From the NCBI GenBank assembly GCA_023259175.1, contig JAHFQV010000003.1, positions 27,560 to 91,559 of the forward strand: 64,000 nucleotides of DNA, written 5' to 3'. The DNA comes from Oxalobacteraceae bacterium (GTDB taxonomy: Bacteria > Pseudomonadota > Gammaproteobacteria > Burkholderiales > Burkholderiaceae_D). A program made the translations under genes and the position numbers. The notes below the pieces were generated by a model that had not been told where the DNA came from, made no database searches, and saw only the letters and a list, made by a program, of their open reading frames with translations. Shown here one piece after another: positions 21,157 to 31,337 of the stretch (its first letter is position 1; each line of letters opens with the position of its first letter).

Positions 21157-21994
21157 TTTTGATCAGGCCGAAGGCTTACGGCGTATGTTGGTCTTGCCCA
21201 AAACGCGGCTATTTTGTTTTCTGTCATCGTCGCCTATCATGGAAAGGAATAGTGTTCTGATTAATCTCTCGACCTCTTTAGCACAACAAGGGCAAAAGAC
21301 TTTGATGGTTGACGCAAAAACAAGCAGTTCAAGCCTAGCGGCGTGGTTGAATTTAGGTGCAGATCAAAGCTTATTGGATGTCGCTCAACAAACGCGTACA
21401 ATGGATTTTGTAGTGCAAGAGTTGGTGCCTAGGCTGTCTGCTACCAAGCTGGTGTCAGGCAAGTTGGCGAGAAAAAATTTGCAACAAAGTGCATTGCTTT
21501 CTGATGTCTTCGATCAAGTGGCAAGCCAATCTGATATGGTATTCGTTGACTGTGAATTAGATGTGGACGACTCGTTTTCGCTTTCCTCATTTGATGATAG
21601 CGAAATGTTGATACATGTGTCGGCCGATCCGCTTGCCATCAAAAACGCCTACCTCATGATCAAACGCATTCATCAGCGCCTTGGTCGCCGCCCATACAAG
21701 GTCGTCATTTCTTCTGCGCCCGCCCGTTTGGCGCAAACGGTTTTTTCAAATCTAGCGCACACAGCGAAGCATTACCTCGGTCTTGAATTGGTTTTTGCTG
21801 GCGCTATCCCTGACGATGTTTATCTACAGCGTGCGACGGCGGCAGGACGTTCTGTGTTGGATGCATTTCCTGAGTCGAGTTCGGCACGCGCTTTTGTGCG
21901 CCTGGCGGGTCAATTTTTGGAGACGGACGCAATGCCAGTGGCGGCATTGAGGAATAGGGCGATCGCTGCCCCTGATGTTTTTATGGGGACCTAG
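21149..21994 (+). CDS. flhG: FlhG/FleN (MinD-like) protein with degenerate nucleotide-binding motif
   Basis: LNFDQAEGLRRML start typical of FlhG, between flhF and fliA; canonical Walker A replaced by SSSPIMERNS; GGAGG RBS before TTG at 21149. Confidence 0.75.
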   Translation: MLNFDQAEGLRRMLVLPKTRLFCFLSSSPIMERNSVLINLSTSLAQQGQKTLMVDAKTSSSSLAAWLNLGADQSLLDVAQQTRTMDFVVQELVPRLSATKLVSGKLARKNLQQSALLSDVFDQVASQSDMVFVDCELDVDDSFSLSSFDDSEMLIHVSADPLAIKNAYLMIKRIHQRLGRRPYKVVISSAPARLAQTVFSNLAHTAKHYLGLELVFAGAIPDDVYLQRATAAGRSVLDAFPESSSARAFVRLAGQFLETDAMPVAALRNRAIAAPDVFMGT

Positions 21995-21999
21995 CGCAC

Positions 22000-22734
22000 A
22001 TGTATACGCCTAGCGGAAAAGCGGATAAAAATTCCATACTGACGGAGCATGCGCCCTTAGTAAAGCGACTCGCTTATCAGTTGAAAGCACGCTTGCCGCC
22101 CAGCGTTGAAGTCGATGATCTGATTCAAGCGGGCATGATAGGTTTGCTTGATGCGGTCAATCGCTATGAAGAAAATCATGGTGCTCAATTCGAGACTTAT
22201 GCCATACAGCGGATACGTGGTGCGATGTTGGATGAATTGCGTAGCAGCGATTGGTTGCCACGTGGTGTGCGTCAAAATATGCGCAAGATAGAAACTGCCA
22301 TGCACGAGCTACAGCAAAAACTGGGGCGGCCGCCGATGGAAACTGAGGTGGCAAAGCAGCTAAAGATGCCGTTGGCCGATTACCAGGAATTACTAGGCGA
22401 AAGTGGCGGACATCAGCTTTTGTATTACGAAGATTTTCATGATTCCGATACCAAAGAACACTTCCTTGATCACTACTGTATCGACGAACGATCGGGCGAC
22501 CCGCTACAAGATTTATTACATGGTGATTTTCGCGATGCTGTGATTTATGCGATCAATGCGCTACCGGATCGGGAAAAATTATTGATGGGTTTGTATTATG
22601 AACAGGAGCTTAATCTCAAAGAAATTGGGGCGATTATGGGCGTGTCGGAATCAAGGGTGTCGCAATTGCATAGTCAAGCTGTAGCGCGTTTGCGCGTCAG
22701 TTTAAGGGAGCGCGCATGGACCGGGCTAGCTTAG
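22000..22734 (+). CDS. fliA: RNA polymerase sigma-28 factor FliA
   Basis: LVKRLAYQLKARLPPSVEVDDLIQAGMIGLLDAVNRYE, ALPDREKLLMGLYYEQELNLKEIG. Confidence 0.97.
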   Translation: MYTPSGKADKNSILTEHAPLVKRLAYQLKARLPPSVEVDDLIQAGMIGLLDAVNRYEENHGAQFETYAIQRIRGAMLDELRSSDWLPRGVRQNMRKIETAMHELQQKLGRPPMETEVAKQLKMPLADYQELLGESGGHQLLYYEDFHDSDTKEHFLDHYCIDERSGDPLQDLLHGDFRDAVIYAINALPDREKLLMGLYYEQELNLKEIGAIMGVSESRVSQLHSQAVARLRVSLRERAWTGLA

Positions 22735-23456
22735 CGGGCATTTTGCTGGTGGTACTGGGCATCTCCGCTGGGCAGATGCTAGAGGGTGGGCATTTGGCAT
22801 CGCTGCTGCAGCCGGCGGCCTTTGTCATTGTGGTGGTCAGCACCTTGGGAGCGGTGCTATTGCAAAGCCGTATGCCGACTTTTATTCGCGGTATTAAACT
22901 CCTTAAATGGATTGTTTGGATGCCGGAGGATAATAGTAAAAAAAATGTCACTGAAGCTTTAAATTGGAGTTTAGTGGCAAGACGCGAAGGCTTTTTGAGT
23001 CTAGAGCGCTTTCTTTTGATGACCAAGGATAGTTTTATCGAAAAAGGCTTGCGGCTTGTGATCGATGGCGTTGATCCGATTCGCCTTAAAGAAATTCTGG
23101 ATGTGGACATCGCATTTTATGAACAAGAACAAAGGCAGGCGATAAAAATTTGGGATGCAGCGGGCGGTTATTCTCCCACGATAGGCATTTTGGGTGCGGT
23201 TTTGGGCCTGATACATGTGATGGAAAATTTAAGCGATCCGAATAAATTGGGGGGCGGTATCGCCGTTGCCTTCGTTTCGACGATTTATGGTGTGGGGTTA
23301 GCGAATCTCATTTTTTTACCCTTCGCACAAAAAATGAAAGATGTAGTCGCGCGTGAAATTATCCGGCGCGAAATGCTGGCCGATATTTTTTTAAGCATTG
23401 CGCAAGGCGATAGCCCGCGCGTGGTGGAGGAAAGGGTGGCGAATTTCCGTCACTAG
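22716..23456 (+). CDS. motC: Flagellar motor protein, MotA/MotC family
   Basis: MotA-like: AGGYSPTIGILGAVLGLIHVMENL; overlaps 3' end of fliA by 19 bp; followed by a MotB-family gene. Confidence 0.88.
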   Translation: MDRASLAGILLVVLGISAGQMLEGGHLASLLQPAAFVIVVVSTLGAVLLQSRMPTFIRGIKLLKWIVWMPEDNSKKNVTEALNWSLVARREGFLSLERFLLMTKDSFIEKGLRLVIDGVDPIRLKEILDVDIAFYEQEQRQAIKIWDAAGGYSPTIGILGAVLGLIHVMENLSDPNKLGGGIAVAFVSTIYGVGLANLIFLPFAQKMKDVVAREIIRREMLADIFLSIAQGDSPRVVEERVANFRH

Positions 23457-23501
23457 TTTTTTAGCATTTTTTCGCATTTTGAATCTGGGAAGCAGCGGAT
23501 T

Positions 23502-24290
23502 ATGGCGCGCAAAAAATATCGCGAAGAGCATGAAAATCATGAACGCTGGCTCGTTTCGTATGCCGATTTCATGACGCTCTTGTTTGCTTTCTTTGTGGTG
23601 ATGTACGCGATTTCTTCGGTCAATGATGGCAAATATCGGGTGTTGTCGAATTCCTTAAATGGGGCGTTTGGCACTTCTTTGCAACCGGGTGGAAAAATTC
23701 CGGACTTGAAACAAGCCGAGGGCAGTTTCCTCATCCCCTTGCCCAATCCACGTGCAAAAAATAGCGAAGTTTTAGGCAAAGAACGCGAGAAAATGAAAAA
23801 CGTGGCGCGGGATATTTTGACCGTGCTTGAACCCTTGGTGCGCGAAGGAAAAGTCAGGGTGACGCAAACGAGCCGAGGTGTCGCTATCGAAATCAATGCC
23901 AGTCTTTTATTTGCGCCGGGTGAGGCGAAGCTCAATAAGGATTCTGTGCAAGCGCTTAAAGCAATTGCCTCTGTTCTGCAAATCGATAATCATGCAATTC
24001 AGGTAGAAGGTTTTACCGACACGAGTCCAATTAAGAATTCGCTTTTCCCCTCGAATTGGGAACTTTCGGCCGTTCGCGCCAGCGCCGTGGCGCGCTTGTT
24101 CATGGAAAACGGGGTGGATGATGGGCGCTTGACGGCGGTCGGTCAAGGACCAAAATCACCCGTCGGTTCAAATGACACTCCCGAAGGGCGGGCGCGTAAT
24201 CGTCGTGTGACGGTGACGATATTAGCGGTGTTGCCGGAAACGGCGATTGATGTTCCGGTGCCCAGCACTGTCCCTAGTGCCAAACCCTAG
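23502..24290 (+). CDS. motD: Flagellar motor protein, MotB/MotD family
   Basis: ERWLVSYADFMTLLFAFFVVMYAISSVNDGKYR plus OmpA-like domain. Confidence 0.9.
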   Translation: MARKKYREEHENHERWLVSYADFMTLLFAFFVVMYAISSVNDGKYRVLSNSLNGAFGTSLQPGGKIPDLKQAEGSFLIPLPNPRAKNSEVLGKEREKMKNVARDILTVLEPLVREGKVRVTQTSRGVAIEINASLLFAPGEAKLNKDSVQALKAIASVLQIDNHAIQVEGFTDTSPIKNSLFPSNWELSAVRASAVARLFMENGVDDGRLTAVGQGPKSPVGSNDTPEGRARNRRVTVTILAVLPETAIDVPVPSTVPSAKP

Positions 24291-24296
24291 AAGAAA

Positions 24297-24794
24297 TTAT
24301 CCAGCGATGATGCCACGGCTGGCATTGCCGGATATTTTTGTTTGACCGTCAGCACCGTACATGGAGCCCGCTTGGCCGCCACTCTGCAAAACATTGAGTG
24401 TGCTTTGATTGCGCGTGATTTGACGATTGATCAAGCCACCATTGACACGATTGAGTTCTTGCGCATCGGCAGAAATTTTGAGTAAGCTATCCCAGCATTC
24501 TTGCAAATGAAGATAGGCGCTCTCTTCCGATTTCGCGGTAATGAGTTCGAGCATGCCCTGCTGATCGGGACCGAAGCCGTGTTGTACGAGTAGTGTGTTT
24601 CTATCTTTTTCGATTTGTGTGATTTGACCCAGCAAACCATTTTTTTCTTGCGTGAGCACGAGTAGAGCCTCGACATTATTGTCGATTAATATCGTTTGTT
24701 CTTCGGCCAAAGTGCGCGCCAAAGCTTGCATGAGACCGATTTCTTTCTCGATCAATGTGTTGAACTGAGTAGAGATGGCCGCGATGGCATTCAT
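24297..24794 (-). CDS. flgN: Flagellar export chaperone FlgN
   Basis: 165 aa FlgN-like, ATG overlaps the flgM stop. Confidence 0.85.
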   Translation of the reverse strand: MNAIAAISTQFNTLIEKEIGLMQALARTLAEEQTILIDNNVEALLVLTQEKNGLLGQITQIEKDRNTLLVQHGFGPDQQGMLELITAKSEESAYLHLQECWDSLLKISADAQELNRVNGGLINRQITRNQSTLNVLQSGGQAGSMYGADGQTKISGNASRGIIAG

Positions 24795-25102
24795 GTTGTT
24801 TGTCTTCTCGAATTAAGTAATTCTTTGACGGTTTCTAATAGGCCATCGGCGACTTTTTCAGAGTCCACTTGAAAACGCCCTTCGGCGATGGCGAGTTTAA
24901 TTTCCTCGACTTTTTTCGTCTCAAATACCGCGCCACTGGCCTGGGTATTTTGCAAAGCCTGTAATTGCACAGAGAGTGGTGAAATCTGTACATTATGCGA
25001 TGGTGGCGTGGCGACCTTGGCACTGTCATCATTGCGTTCAGGTCTGACGGTCGGTGGACTATTGGGAAGTCCTTGTGTGTTTAGTGCGTCATTAATCTTC
25101 AC
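24791..25102 (-). CDS. flgM: Anti-sigma-28 factor FlgM
   Basis: MKIND... and C-terminal VEEIKLAIAEGRFQVDSEKVADGLLETVKELL. Confidence 0.93.
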   Translation of the reverse strand: MKINDALNTQGLPNSPPTVRPERNDDSAKVATPPSHNVQISPLSVQLQALQNTQASGAVFETKKVEEIKLAIAEGRFQVDSEKVADGLLETVKELLNSRRQTT

Positions 25103-25145
25103 GGCCTTACCTCTTCAGTTGGATTGACAAGTATCTACATCCTGT

Positions 25146-25172
25146 TTAACGGCGCGATGATTTTAAACTTTA
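25146..25172 (-). promoter_or_regulatory. Sigma-28 (FliA) promoter for flgM-flgN
   Basis: Minus strand TAAA-N15-GCCGTTAA (consensus TAAA-N15-GCCGATAA); -10 element ends 44 bp upstream of the flgM ATG. Confidence 0.75.
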
Positions 25173-25218
25173 AGCCCTTTTGGAAAATATTATTCTTGCC
25201 TTATGGCTAAGCTCGAAT

Positions 25219-25923
25219 CTAATTCTGAATTTCGACTATTCCACCCGCGCGCGCCAAGCCGAGTATCAGTTGGCCACTCTGAGTACGGGCACTAATGCTC
25301 TGTCCTTCGTTTGCATTATGCATTGCAATGCCATCATTCGTCACATTAAATCCTACACCCTTGCTCAAGATTTTCACAGCTTGTCCTTGTTGTATCACCG
25401 GAAGTGTTTTGAACATATCCATATGGAGAGCAAGACCTGCCGGCACTGCAATTCTTAGGCTCTTGCCTTGAATTTGCGAAAAATCTTGTAAGGTTTCTTG
25501 GCTAAATGCGCTGAGCTCACCTTGAATTAAAATTAAATCTCCAGCACTTAAAATTTCACCTTGCGTCAGTGCCCGTGCACTCACAAGATAGCGGCCGATT
25601 TGATGAACTTGCGCACTTAGGTAAAGCAACCAATTTCGTGGTGCTGTACAACGCACTGCGACCGTGGTTTTTCCCAATATTTTTGCGCCTGGCGGTAAGA
25701 AAGCGCTGAGATTTTCGCAAGCACTTAATTTAAGTCGCGTATCAATATTGCTGACGATAATTTCAGTTTTATCTCGATTGCTAAGGTTTTGCGCACGCAG
25801 AAATTCTTCTACCTTTGATTTAATGACAGCATGATCTTGTAACGCGAGCTCATTGATCTGGGCATCGCATAGCAGGCCGTAGAGCAGACCGTAGATCAGT
25901 AAGAAGATAGAGCGTGACTTCAC
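25219..25923 (-). CDS. flgA: Flagellar basal body P-ring formation protein FlgA
   Basis: SAF-like domain: YLVSARALTQGEILSAGDL, GQAVKILSKGVGFNVTNDGIAM. Confidence 0.92.
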   Translation of the reverse strand: MKSRSIFLLIYGLLYGLLCDAQINELALQDHAVIKSKVEEFLRAQNLSNRDKTEIIVSNIDTRLKLSACENLSAFLPPGAKILGKTTVAVRCTAPRNWLLYLSAQVHQIGRYLVSARALTQGEILSAGDLILIQGELSAFSQETLQDFSQIQGKSLRIAVPAGLALHMDMFKTLPVIQQGQAVKILSKGVGFNVTNDGIAMHNANEGQSISARTQSGQLILGLARAGGIVEIQN

Positions 25924-26113
25924 AACTTCCCCTTCGCATTCATGTTTTGAAATTTTACGATTTTGAGAACTTAACGATCATTGGAATAAGCTGGTCTTTT
26001 TCGCTTTGTTTGCCGTATCACTTCGCTTTTGAACGCCTAATATGTTCGTTAGTGGCAAAGTCTTATGTGGGATTTGCTTGGAGCTTAAATTTCAGCGCAG
26101 TGAAGGGGCAACG

Positions 26114-26509
26114 ATGAATAAGCTAGATGATGCGATGCGATTTCATGAATTGGCTTTGTCTATCCGCGGTCAACGTCAGCAAATTCTCGCTTCCAATATC
26201 GCCAACGCCGATACGCCCAATTATAAGGCGCGAGACATTGATTTTAATACGGCTTTGGCGGCAGCGATGAATCAGGATGCGAGTTACGCGCAAATGCAAA
26301 AGACTCACACTCATCATTTGAGTCCAACAGGAAGTGTGTTTGGAACGGCACCGAGTTATCGTCCCGTCGTACAAGGCAGTGTTGATGGTAATACCGTCGA
26401 TATGGATGTGGAACGTAATGCGTTTGCCGAGAATGCTTTGCGCTATGAAGCGAGTCTCACCATGATGGGGATGCAAATTAAAAGTATTCTTTCGGTTATT
26501 CAGGGTTGA
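26114..26509 (+). CDS. flgB: Flagellar basal body rod protein FlgB
   Basis: [21 protein letters not shown]; start at ATG 26114. Confidence 0.95.
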   Translation: MNKLDDAMRFHELALSIRGQRQQILASNIANADTPNYKARDIDFNTALAAAMNQDASYAQMQKTHTHHLSPTGSVFGTAPSYRPVVQGSVDGNTVDMDVERNAFAENALRYEASLTMMGMQIKSILSVIQG

Positions 26510-26526
26510 TGTTTCAGGGAGCGGCT

Positions 26527-26931
26527 ATGTCCTTATTAAAAATTTTTGATGTCTCAGGGTCGGCGATGAGCGCACAGGCGCAACGCTTGAATGTGGTCGC
26601 GAGTAATCTCGCCAACGCCGACAGCGTAACTAGCTCAAATGGTCAGGCCTATCGTGCTAAACAAGTGGTTTTTTCCGCGGTGCCCAGTGCCGATGCCAGC
26701 TCGACCGCGGTGAAAGTGACACAAGTAATTGAGGATAATTCGCCTGCCAAACTGGTGTATGACCCCAAGCATCCTTTGGCCGATGAAAAAGGCTATGTTG
26801 CGATGCCGAATGTCAATGTGGTTGAAGAAATGGTGAATATGATTTCAGCGTCGCGTTCCTATCAGACCAATGTTGAAACCATGAACGCGGCAAAGTCGAT
26901 GTTGTTAAAGACCTTGACGCTAGGTCAGTAA
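26527..26931 (+). CDS. flgC: Flagellar basal body rod protein FlgC
   Basis: [33 protein letters not shown]. Confidence 0.95.
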   Translation: MSLLKIFDVSGSAMSAQAQRLNVVASNLANADSVTSSNGQAYRAKQVVFSAVPSADASSTAVKVTQVIEDNSPAKLVYDPKHPLADEKGYVAMPNVNVVEEMVNMISASRSYQTNVETMNAAKSMLLKTLTLGQ

Positions 26932-26951
26932 ATTTTTAAAAGAGGTCGCCT

Positions 26952-27629
26952 ATGAGCAGCACAAATTCCATCCAAACCCAAACACTTGATCCCGCTTTAT
27001 TGGCGACGATGAATCCCGCGAAAACCACCCGCACGACTACTCAGGACGCGCAAGATCGCTTCATGACACTGCTGGTGACGCAGATGAAAAATCAGGACCC
27101 ATTAAATCCTCTGGATAACGCCCAAGTGACTAGCCAATTGGCGCAACTGTCGACGGTGACGGGAATTGACAAGCTTAATGAATCGGTCGCTGCGATGAAT
27201 AATAATCTGCAGAGCGCGCAAAATTTGCAGGCGGCAAGCATGATAGGTCATGGTGTAGTGATACCTGGCTCGGTTGTTGAACTCAAAAATAATAAGTCCG
27301 TCTATGGATTTGAATTGCCGCAAGCGGCTGACGCGATTCATATCGCGATCAAAGATAATGCAGGCAATATCGTGCGAAATATCGATGCAGGGAATACCCC
27401 CTCTGGATTTAATACCCTGACCTGGGACGGTAAAGATAACAAAGGCGTGAGCCTTGCCAATGGGGTGTATCAATTTGAAATCAGTGCCAGCGCTGCAGAT
27501 AAAGCGCTGTCGGTCGAGCGTTTAAGTTTTGGTTTGGTCTCAAGCGTGAGTTTTGGGGCTCAGGGTTCCAAACTCAGTGTGAGTAATGTCGGAGAGGTCG
27601 CGATGTCGGAAGTGCGCCAAATTTTTTAG
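26952..27629 (+). CDS. flgD: Flagellar hook capping protein FlgD
   Basis: DRFMTLLVTQMKNQDPLNPLDNAQVTSQLAQLSTV. Confidence 0.95.
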   Translation: MSSTNSIQTQTLDPALLATMNPAKTTRTTTQDAQDRFMTLLVTQMKNQDPLNPLDNAQVTSQLAQLSTVTGIDKLNESVAAMNNNLQSAQNLQAASMIGHGVVIPGSVVELKNNKSVYGFELPQAADAIHIAIKDNAGNIVRNIDAGNTPSGFNTLTWDGKDNKGVSLANGVYQFEISASAADKALSVERLSFGLVSSVSFGAQGSKLSVSNVGEVAMSEVRQIF

Positions 27630-27647
27630 ATAATAGGGGAGAGTATC

Positions 27648-28991
27648 ATGGGTTTCCAACAAGGGCTAAGTGGTCTCAATGCGGCTTCCAAATCATTGGA
27701 TGTGATCGGTAATAATATTTCGAACGCCAATACGGTGGGTTTTAAAATGGCGCAAACGCAGTTCTCCGATGTGTTTGCCAATTCCTTGAATGGGGCCGGT
27801 GGTATTGGTACCGGAATCGGTGTGCGGGTTCAAACGGTTGCACAGCTTTTTACGCAGGGAAATATCAGTTCAACTAACAATCCTTTGGACATCGCAATCA
27901 ATGGTGCAGGATTTTTCCGGATGTCGTCCAACGGTGCCATTACCTACACCCGTAACGGTCAGTTTTCGCTCGATAAACTTGGAAATATTGTCAATGCGCA
28001 GGGCGCGCAGTTGACGGGATATTCCGCCGATTCAAATGGGGTTTTATCGACGGGCGCGGCGGTGCCATTGACGATCACGACCACCGATATTGCACCGAAA
28101 GAAACCGATATCGTCAATGCTTTACTTAATCTTGATTCGCGTTCCTTAGTTCCGGGAACCCAGGTGCCTGTCGCTGCGCCTCCGGTTATTATTCCTATCG
28201 CGTTTTCGCTTACCGATCCACTGTCTTACAATAATGCGACTTCGGTGGCGGTCTTCGATAGCCTAGGTAATTCCCATGTGTTGCAAACTTTCTTTGTGCG
28301 TGTTGATCCTGTCGCTCGCGTACCCGCTGTTGGCGCGACTGCGGAGTGGGATGTGTTTGCTGCAGTCGACGGCATTTTAATCGCGGGGCCAGGTAGTGGT
28401 GCAGGTTCGCCCGCGAATTCTGTGGGCAAAGTTGGATTTAGTAATAAAGGTAAATTGACGGCAGCAACACCGAATTTTGCACTCACCGATCCGAATGCGT
28501 TTGCGATTGCTATTCCTGTGACCACCGGCGCGGTCACGCCGATTTCTACGCCGACCATTAAATATGATATGACGGGTATGACGCAATTTGGCTCACCGTT
28601 TAGCGTTAATTCGCTACGTCAGGACGGCTACACTTCAGGCAAATTATCGAAATTCAATACGGCGAAAGATGGCACGATTGTGGGTAGCTATACCAATGGA
28701 AAAACTGCGGTGCTGGGGCAAATCGCGATGGCTAATTTCACCGATCCAAATGGCTTGCAATCACTTGGTGATAATCAGTGGACGGAAACGGCGACATCAG
28801 GTTCTTCCTTAGTCGGCACCCCGGGATCGGGAAGCTTGGGCGTGCTCACCTCGAACGCGACTGAAGATTCAAATAGCGATCTCACCGGCGAACTCGTCAA
28901 TATGATTACAGCGCAGCGGGTCTATCAGGCCAATGCGCAAACGATCAAAACGCAGGATCAGATTTTGCAGACCTTGGTGAATTTGCGCTAG
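27648..28991 (+). CDS. flgE: Flagellar hook protein FlgE
   Basis: MGFQQGLSGLNAASKSLDVIGNNISNANTVGFK. Confidence 0.95.
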   Translation: MGFQQGLSGLNAASKSLDVIGNNISNANTVGFKMAQTQFSDVFANSLNGAGGIGTGIGVRVQTVAQLFTQGNISSTNNPLDIAINGAGFFRMSSNGAITYTRNGQFSLDKLGNIVNAQGAQLTGYSADSNGVLSTGAAVPLTITTTDIAPKETDIVNALLNLDSRSLVPGTQVPVAAPPVIIPIAFSLTDPLSYNNATSVAVFDSLGNSHVLQTFFVRVDPVARVPAVGATAEWDVFAAVDGILIAGPGSGAGSPANSVGKVGFSNKGKLTAATPNFALTDPNAFAIAIPVTTGAVTPISTPTIKYDMTGMTQFGSPFSVNSLRQDGYTSGKLSKFNTAKDGTIVGSYTNGKTAVLGQIAMANFTDPNGLQSLGDNQWTETATSGSSLVGTPGSGSLGVLTSNATEDSNSDLTGELVNMITAQRVYQANAQTIKTQDQILQTLVNLR

Positions 28992-29032
28992 TGTTGTATG
29001 GGCTTTTTTGAGACCCATAACAGGAGGCTGGA

Positions 29033-29773
29033 ATGGATAGGTTGATTTATACGGCAATGTCGGGCGCGAAGCATATTCTCGAACAGCAAACGACCACTAG
29101 CCATAACTTAGCCAATGCGACCACGACAGGTTTTAAAGCACAGCTCGATTCGTTTCGTGCCGTACCTGTCATCAGTGAAGGCTTGCCGACACGCGCTTTT
29201 GTGGTGGATGCCACCGTGGGTAGCGATTTTTCCAGCGGTGCACTACAAAACACGGGACGCGAACTGGATATGGCAGTCTCAGGAAAAGGCTGGTTCGTCG
29301 TACAAGCAGCCGATGGTAGCGAGAAAATGACGCGACACGGCAGCTTTAAGCTCAATGAAAATGGTGTTTTACAAACCCAGTCTGGTTTAAGCGTGTTAGG
29401 CGAGGGAGGGCCAATTACAATTCCTCCCGAAGTGAGTATCGCAATCGCAAAAGACGGAACGATCTCTAGTGTGCCAACCGGAACCAAGCCCAATGCGGTA
29501 CAAGTCTTAGGGCGCTTGAAATTGGTCAACCCCGAGGAAAGTAATCTGGTGCGAGATGATGATGGTTTGTTTAAAACGCGAAATGCAATTGTGCCTGATG
29601 CCGATGCAGCTGTGAATGTGGCGGGCGGAATGCTGGAAACCAGTAATGTCAATGTGGTTGAGGCCATGGTGACGATGATCAATTTGGCGCGACAGTTTGA
29701 AATGCAAATGAAATTACTGACCAATGCTGAGAATAACGCGAGTAAGGCGAGTCAGATTTTAACGATGGCTTAG
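29033..29773 (+). CDS. flgF: Flagellar basal body rod protein FlgF
   Basis: MDRLIYTAMSGAKHILEQQTTTSHNLANATTTGFKAQ. Confidence 0.95.
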   Translation: MDRLIYTAMSGAKHILEQQTTTSHNLANATTTGFKAQLDSFRAVPVISEGLPTRAFVVDATVGSDFSSGALQNTGRELDMAVSGKGWFVVQAADGSEKMTRHGSFKLNENGVLQTQSGLSVLGEGGPITIPPEVSIAIAKDGTISSVPTGTKPNAVQVLGRLKLVNPEESNLVRDDDGLFKTRNAIVPDADAAVNVAGGMLETSNVNVVEAMVTMINLARQFEMQMKLLTNAENNASKASQILTMA

Positions 29774-29839
29774 GTCTGGGCTTAGGTCGGCCGTCAAGGG
29801 GCTTCTCACTAGTCTCAGTCATTTGAAAAGGAGTACAGC

Positions 29840-30622
29840 ATGATACGGTCTCTATGGGTGGCTAAAACGGGTCTGGACGCGCAGCAAACGCAGATGGATG
29901 TGATTACGAATAATCTGGCCAATGTCAGTACGACAGGCTTTAAACGTTCGCGTGCAGTATTTGAAGACTTGCTGTATCAAACCGTGCGTCAACCCGGTGC
30001 GCAAAGTTCGCAACAGACGCAATTACCTTCAGGTTTGCAATTAGGCGTGGGCGTTCGTCCTGTCGCTACAGAGAAAATTTTTACACAAGGAAATCTGCAG
30101 CAAACTGGTAATTCGAAAGATTTGGCGATTAATGGTGGCGGTTTTTTTCAGGTCTTGATGCCTGATGGAAGTACAGGCTACACCCGCGACGGGTCGTTTC
30201 AGGTCGATAGTCAAGGACAGCTCGTCACTTCCAGCGGTTTCGTGATACAGCCTGCCATTACGATTCCTGCCAATGCGCAATCGATAACCGTTGGTCGTGA
30301 TGGTACGGTGTCTGTGACACAGCCGGGTTCGCCTGCACCCGTGCAGGTCGGTTCAATTCAGTTGTCTACTTTTATCAATCCGGCTGGCTTGATGGCGTTG
30401 GGTGAAAATCTTTATGTGGAAACGGCTTCTTCGGGAAACCCTGGCACCAATACGCCGGGAACTAATGGTGCGGGTTTGTTGGTGCAGTCTTTTGTGGAAA
30501 CGTCGAATGTCAATGTCGCGGAGGAATTGGTGACCATGATACAAACTCAGCGCGCTTATGAAATCAATAGTAAGGCGATCACCACTTCAGATCAAATGCT
30601 GCAACGCTTGTCGCAACTTTGA
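29840..30622 (+). CDS. flgG: Flagellar basal body rod protein FlgG
   Basis: [47 protein letters not shown]. Confidence 0.96.
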   Translation: MIRSLWVAKTGLDAQQTQMDVITNNLANVSTTGFKRSRAVFEDLLYQTVRQPGAQSSQQTQLPSGLQLGVGVRPVATEKIFTQGNLQQTGNSKDLAINGGGFFQVLMPDGSTGYTRDGSFQVDSQGQLVTSSGFVIQPAITIPANAQSITVGRDGTVSVTQPGSPAPVQVGSIQLSTFINPAGLMALGENLYVETASSGNPGTNTPGTNGAGLLVQSFVETSNVNVAEELVTMIQTQRAYEINSKAITTSDQMLQRLSQL

Positions 30623-30650
30623 TCGTGGCGTTTTGATGAGGGAAAATAAA

Positions 30651-31322
30651 ATGCGAGTAAGTTTGTTTGGCCTCTTGGAGATTCTACTATTGGGCGCACT
30701 TTCCGGTTGTGCAGTGACTCCGGCTTCGATTGTGCAACAGCCCAGTAGTGTACGTGCGCAGACGGCTAAAAATCAAACGCAGATGAACGGTGCGATCTAT
30801 CAAGCGAGTTCATATCGTCCCTTGTTTGAAGACTACAAAGCGCGCTTGGTCGGCGATATGCTGACCATTAGTATCGTTGAAAATACCTCGGCGGCGAAGG
30901 CCGCTGCGTCGTCTGGCAATAAATCGGGCGCGGCTTCTTTTGCTGCACCGACGCTGCTCGGTATTCCCTCTTCAACGACGGCTAAGGCTTCGATTGCCAC
31001 CACTTCTTCGACTAAATTTGATGAGAAGGGCGCAGAAACTGCGAGCAATACTTTTACCGGAACGATCGCTGTCACGGTGCTGGAAGTTCTGCCCAACGGG
31101 AATTTATTGGTGAGCGGCGAAAAACAAATTGCCTTCAATAAAGGTGCCGAGTTTGTCCGTTTTTCCGGTGTAGTCAGTCCGCAAAATATTAGCGCAGCCA
31201 ACACAGTGACTTCGACCGCGGTGGCGGATGCCCGATTCGAATATCGTTCTACTTCGCATGTCGATTTGGCCGAAGCGAATTCATTGTTGACGCGATTTTT
31301 TTTGAGCTTCTTGCCGTTTTGA
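30651..31322 (+). CDS. flgH: Flagellar L-ring lipoprotein FlgH
   Basis: Lipobox LLGALSGCA; YRPLFEDYKARLVGDMLTISIVE; start at ATG 30651 or 30636. Confidence 0.94.
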   Translation: MRVSLFGLLEILLLGALSGCAVTPASIVQQPSSVRAQTAKNQTQMNGAIYQASSYRPLFEDYKARLVGDMLTISIVENTSAAKAAASSGNKSGAASFAAPTLLGIPSSTTAKASIATTSSTKFDEKGAETASNTFTGTIAVTVLEVLPNGNLLVSGEKQIAFNKGAEFVRFSGVVSPQNISAANTVTSTAVADARFEYRSTSHVDLAEANSLLTRFFLSFLPF

Positions 31323-31337
31323 TTGAGAGGCAACATC

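Noticed and set aside
25180-25458. 92-aa plus-strand ORF
   Set aside because: Antisense to flgA and the flgM promoter region; no support
29047-29724. 225-aa minus-strand ORF
   Set aside because: Antisense to flgF; no RBS or domain signature
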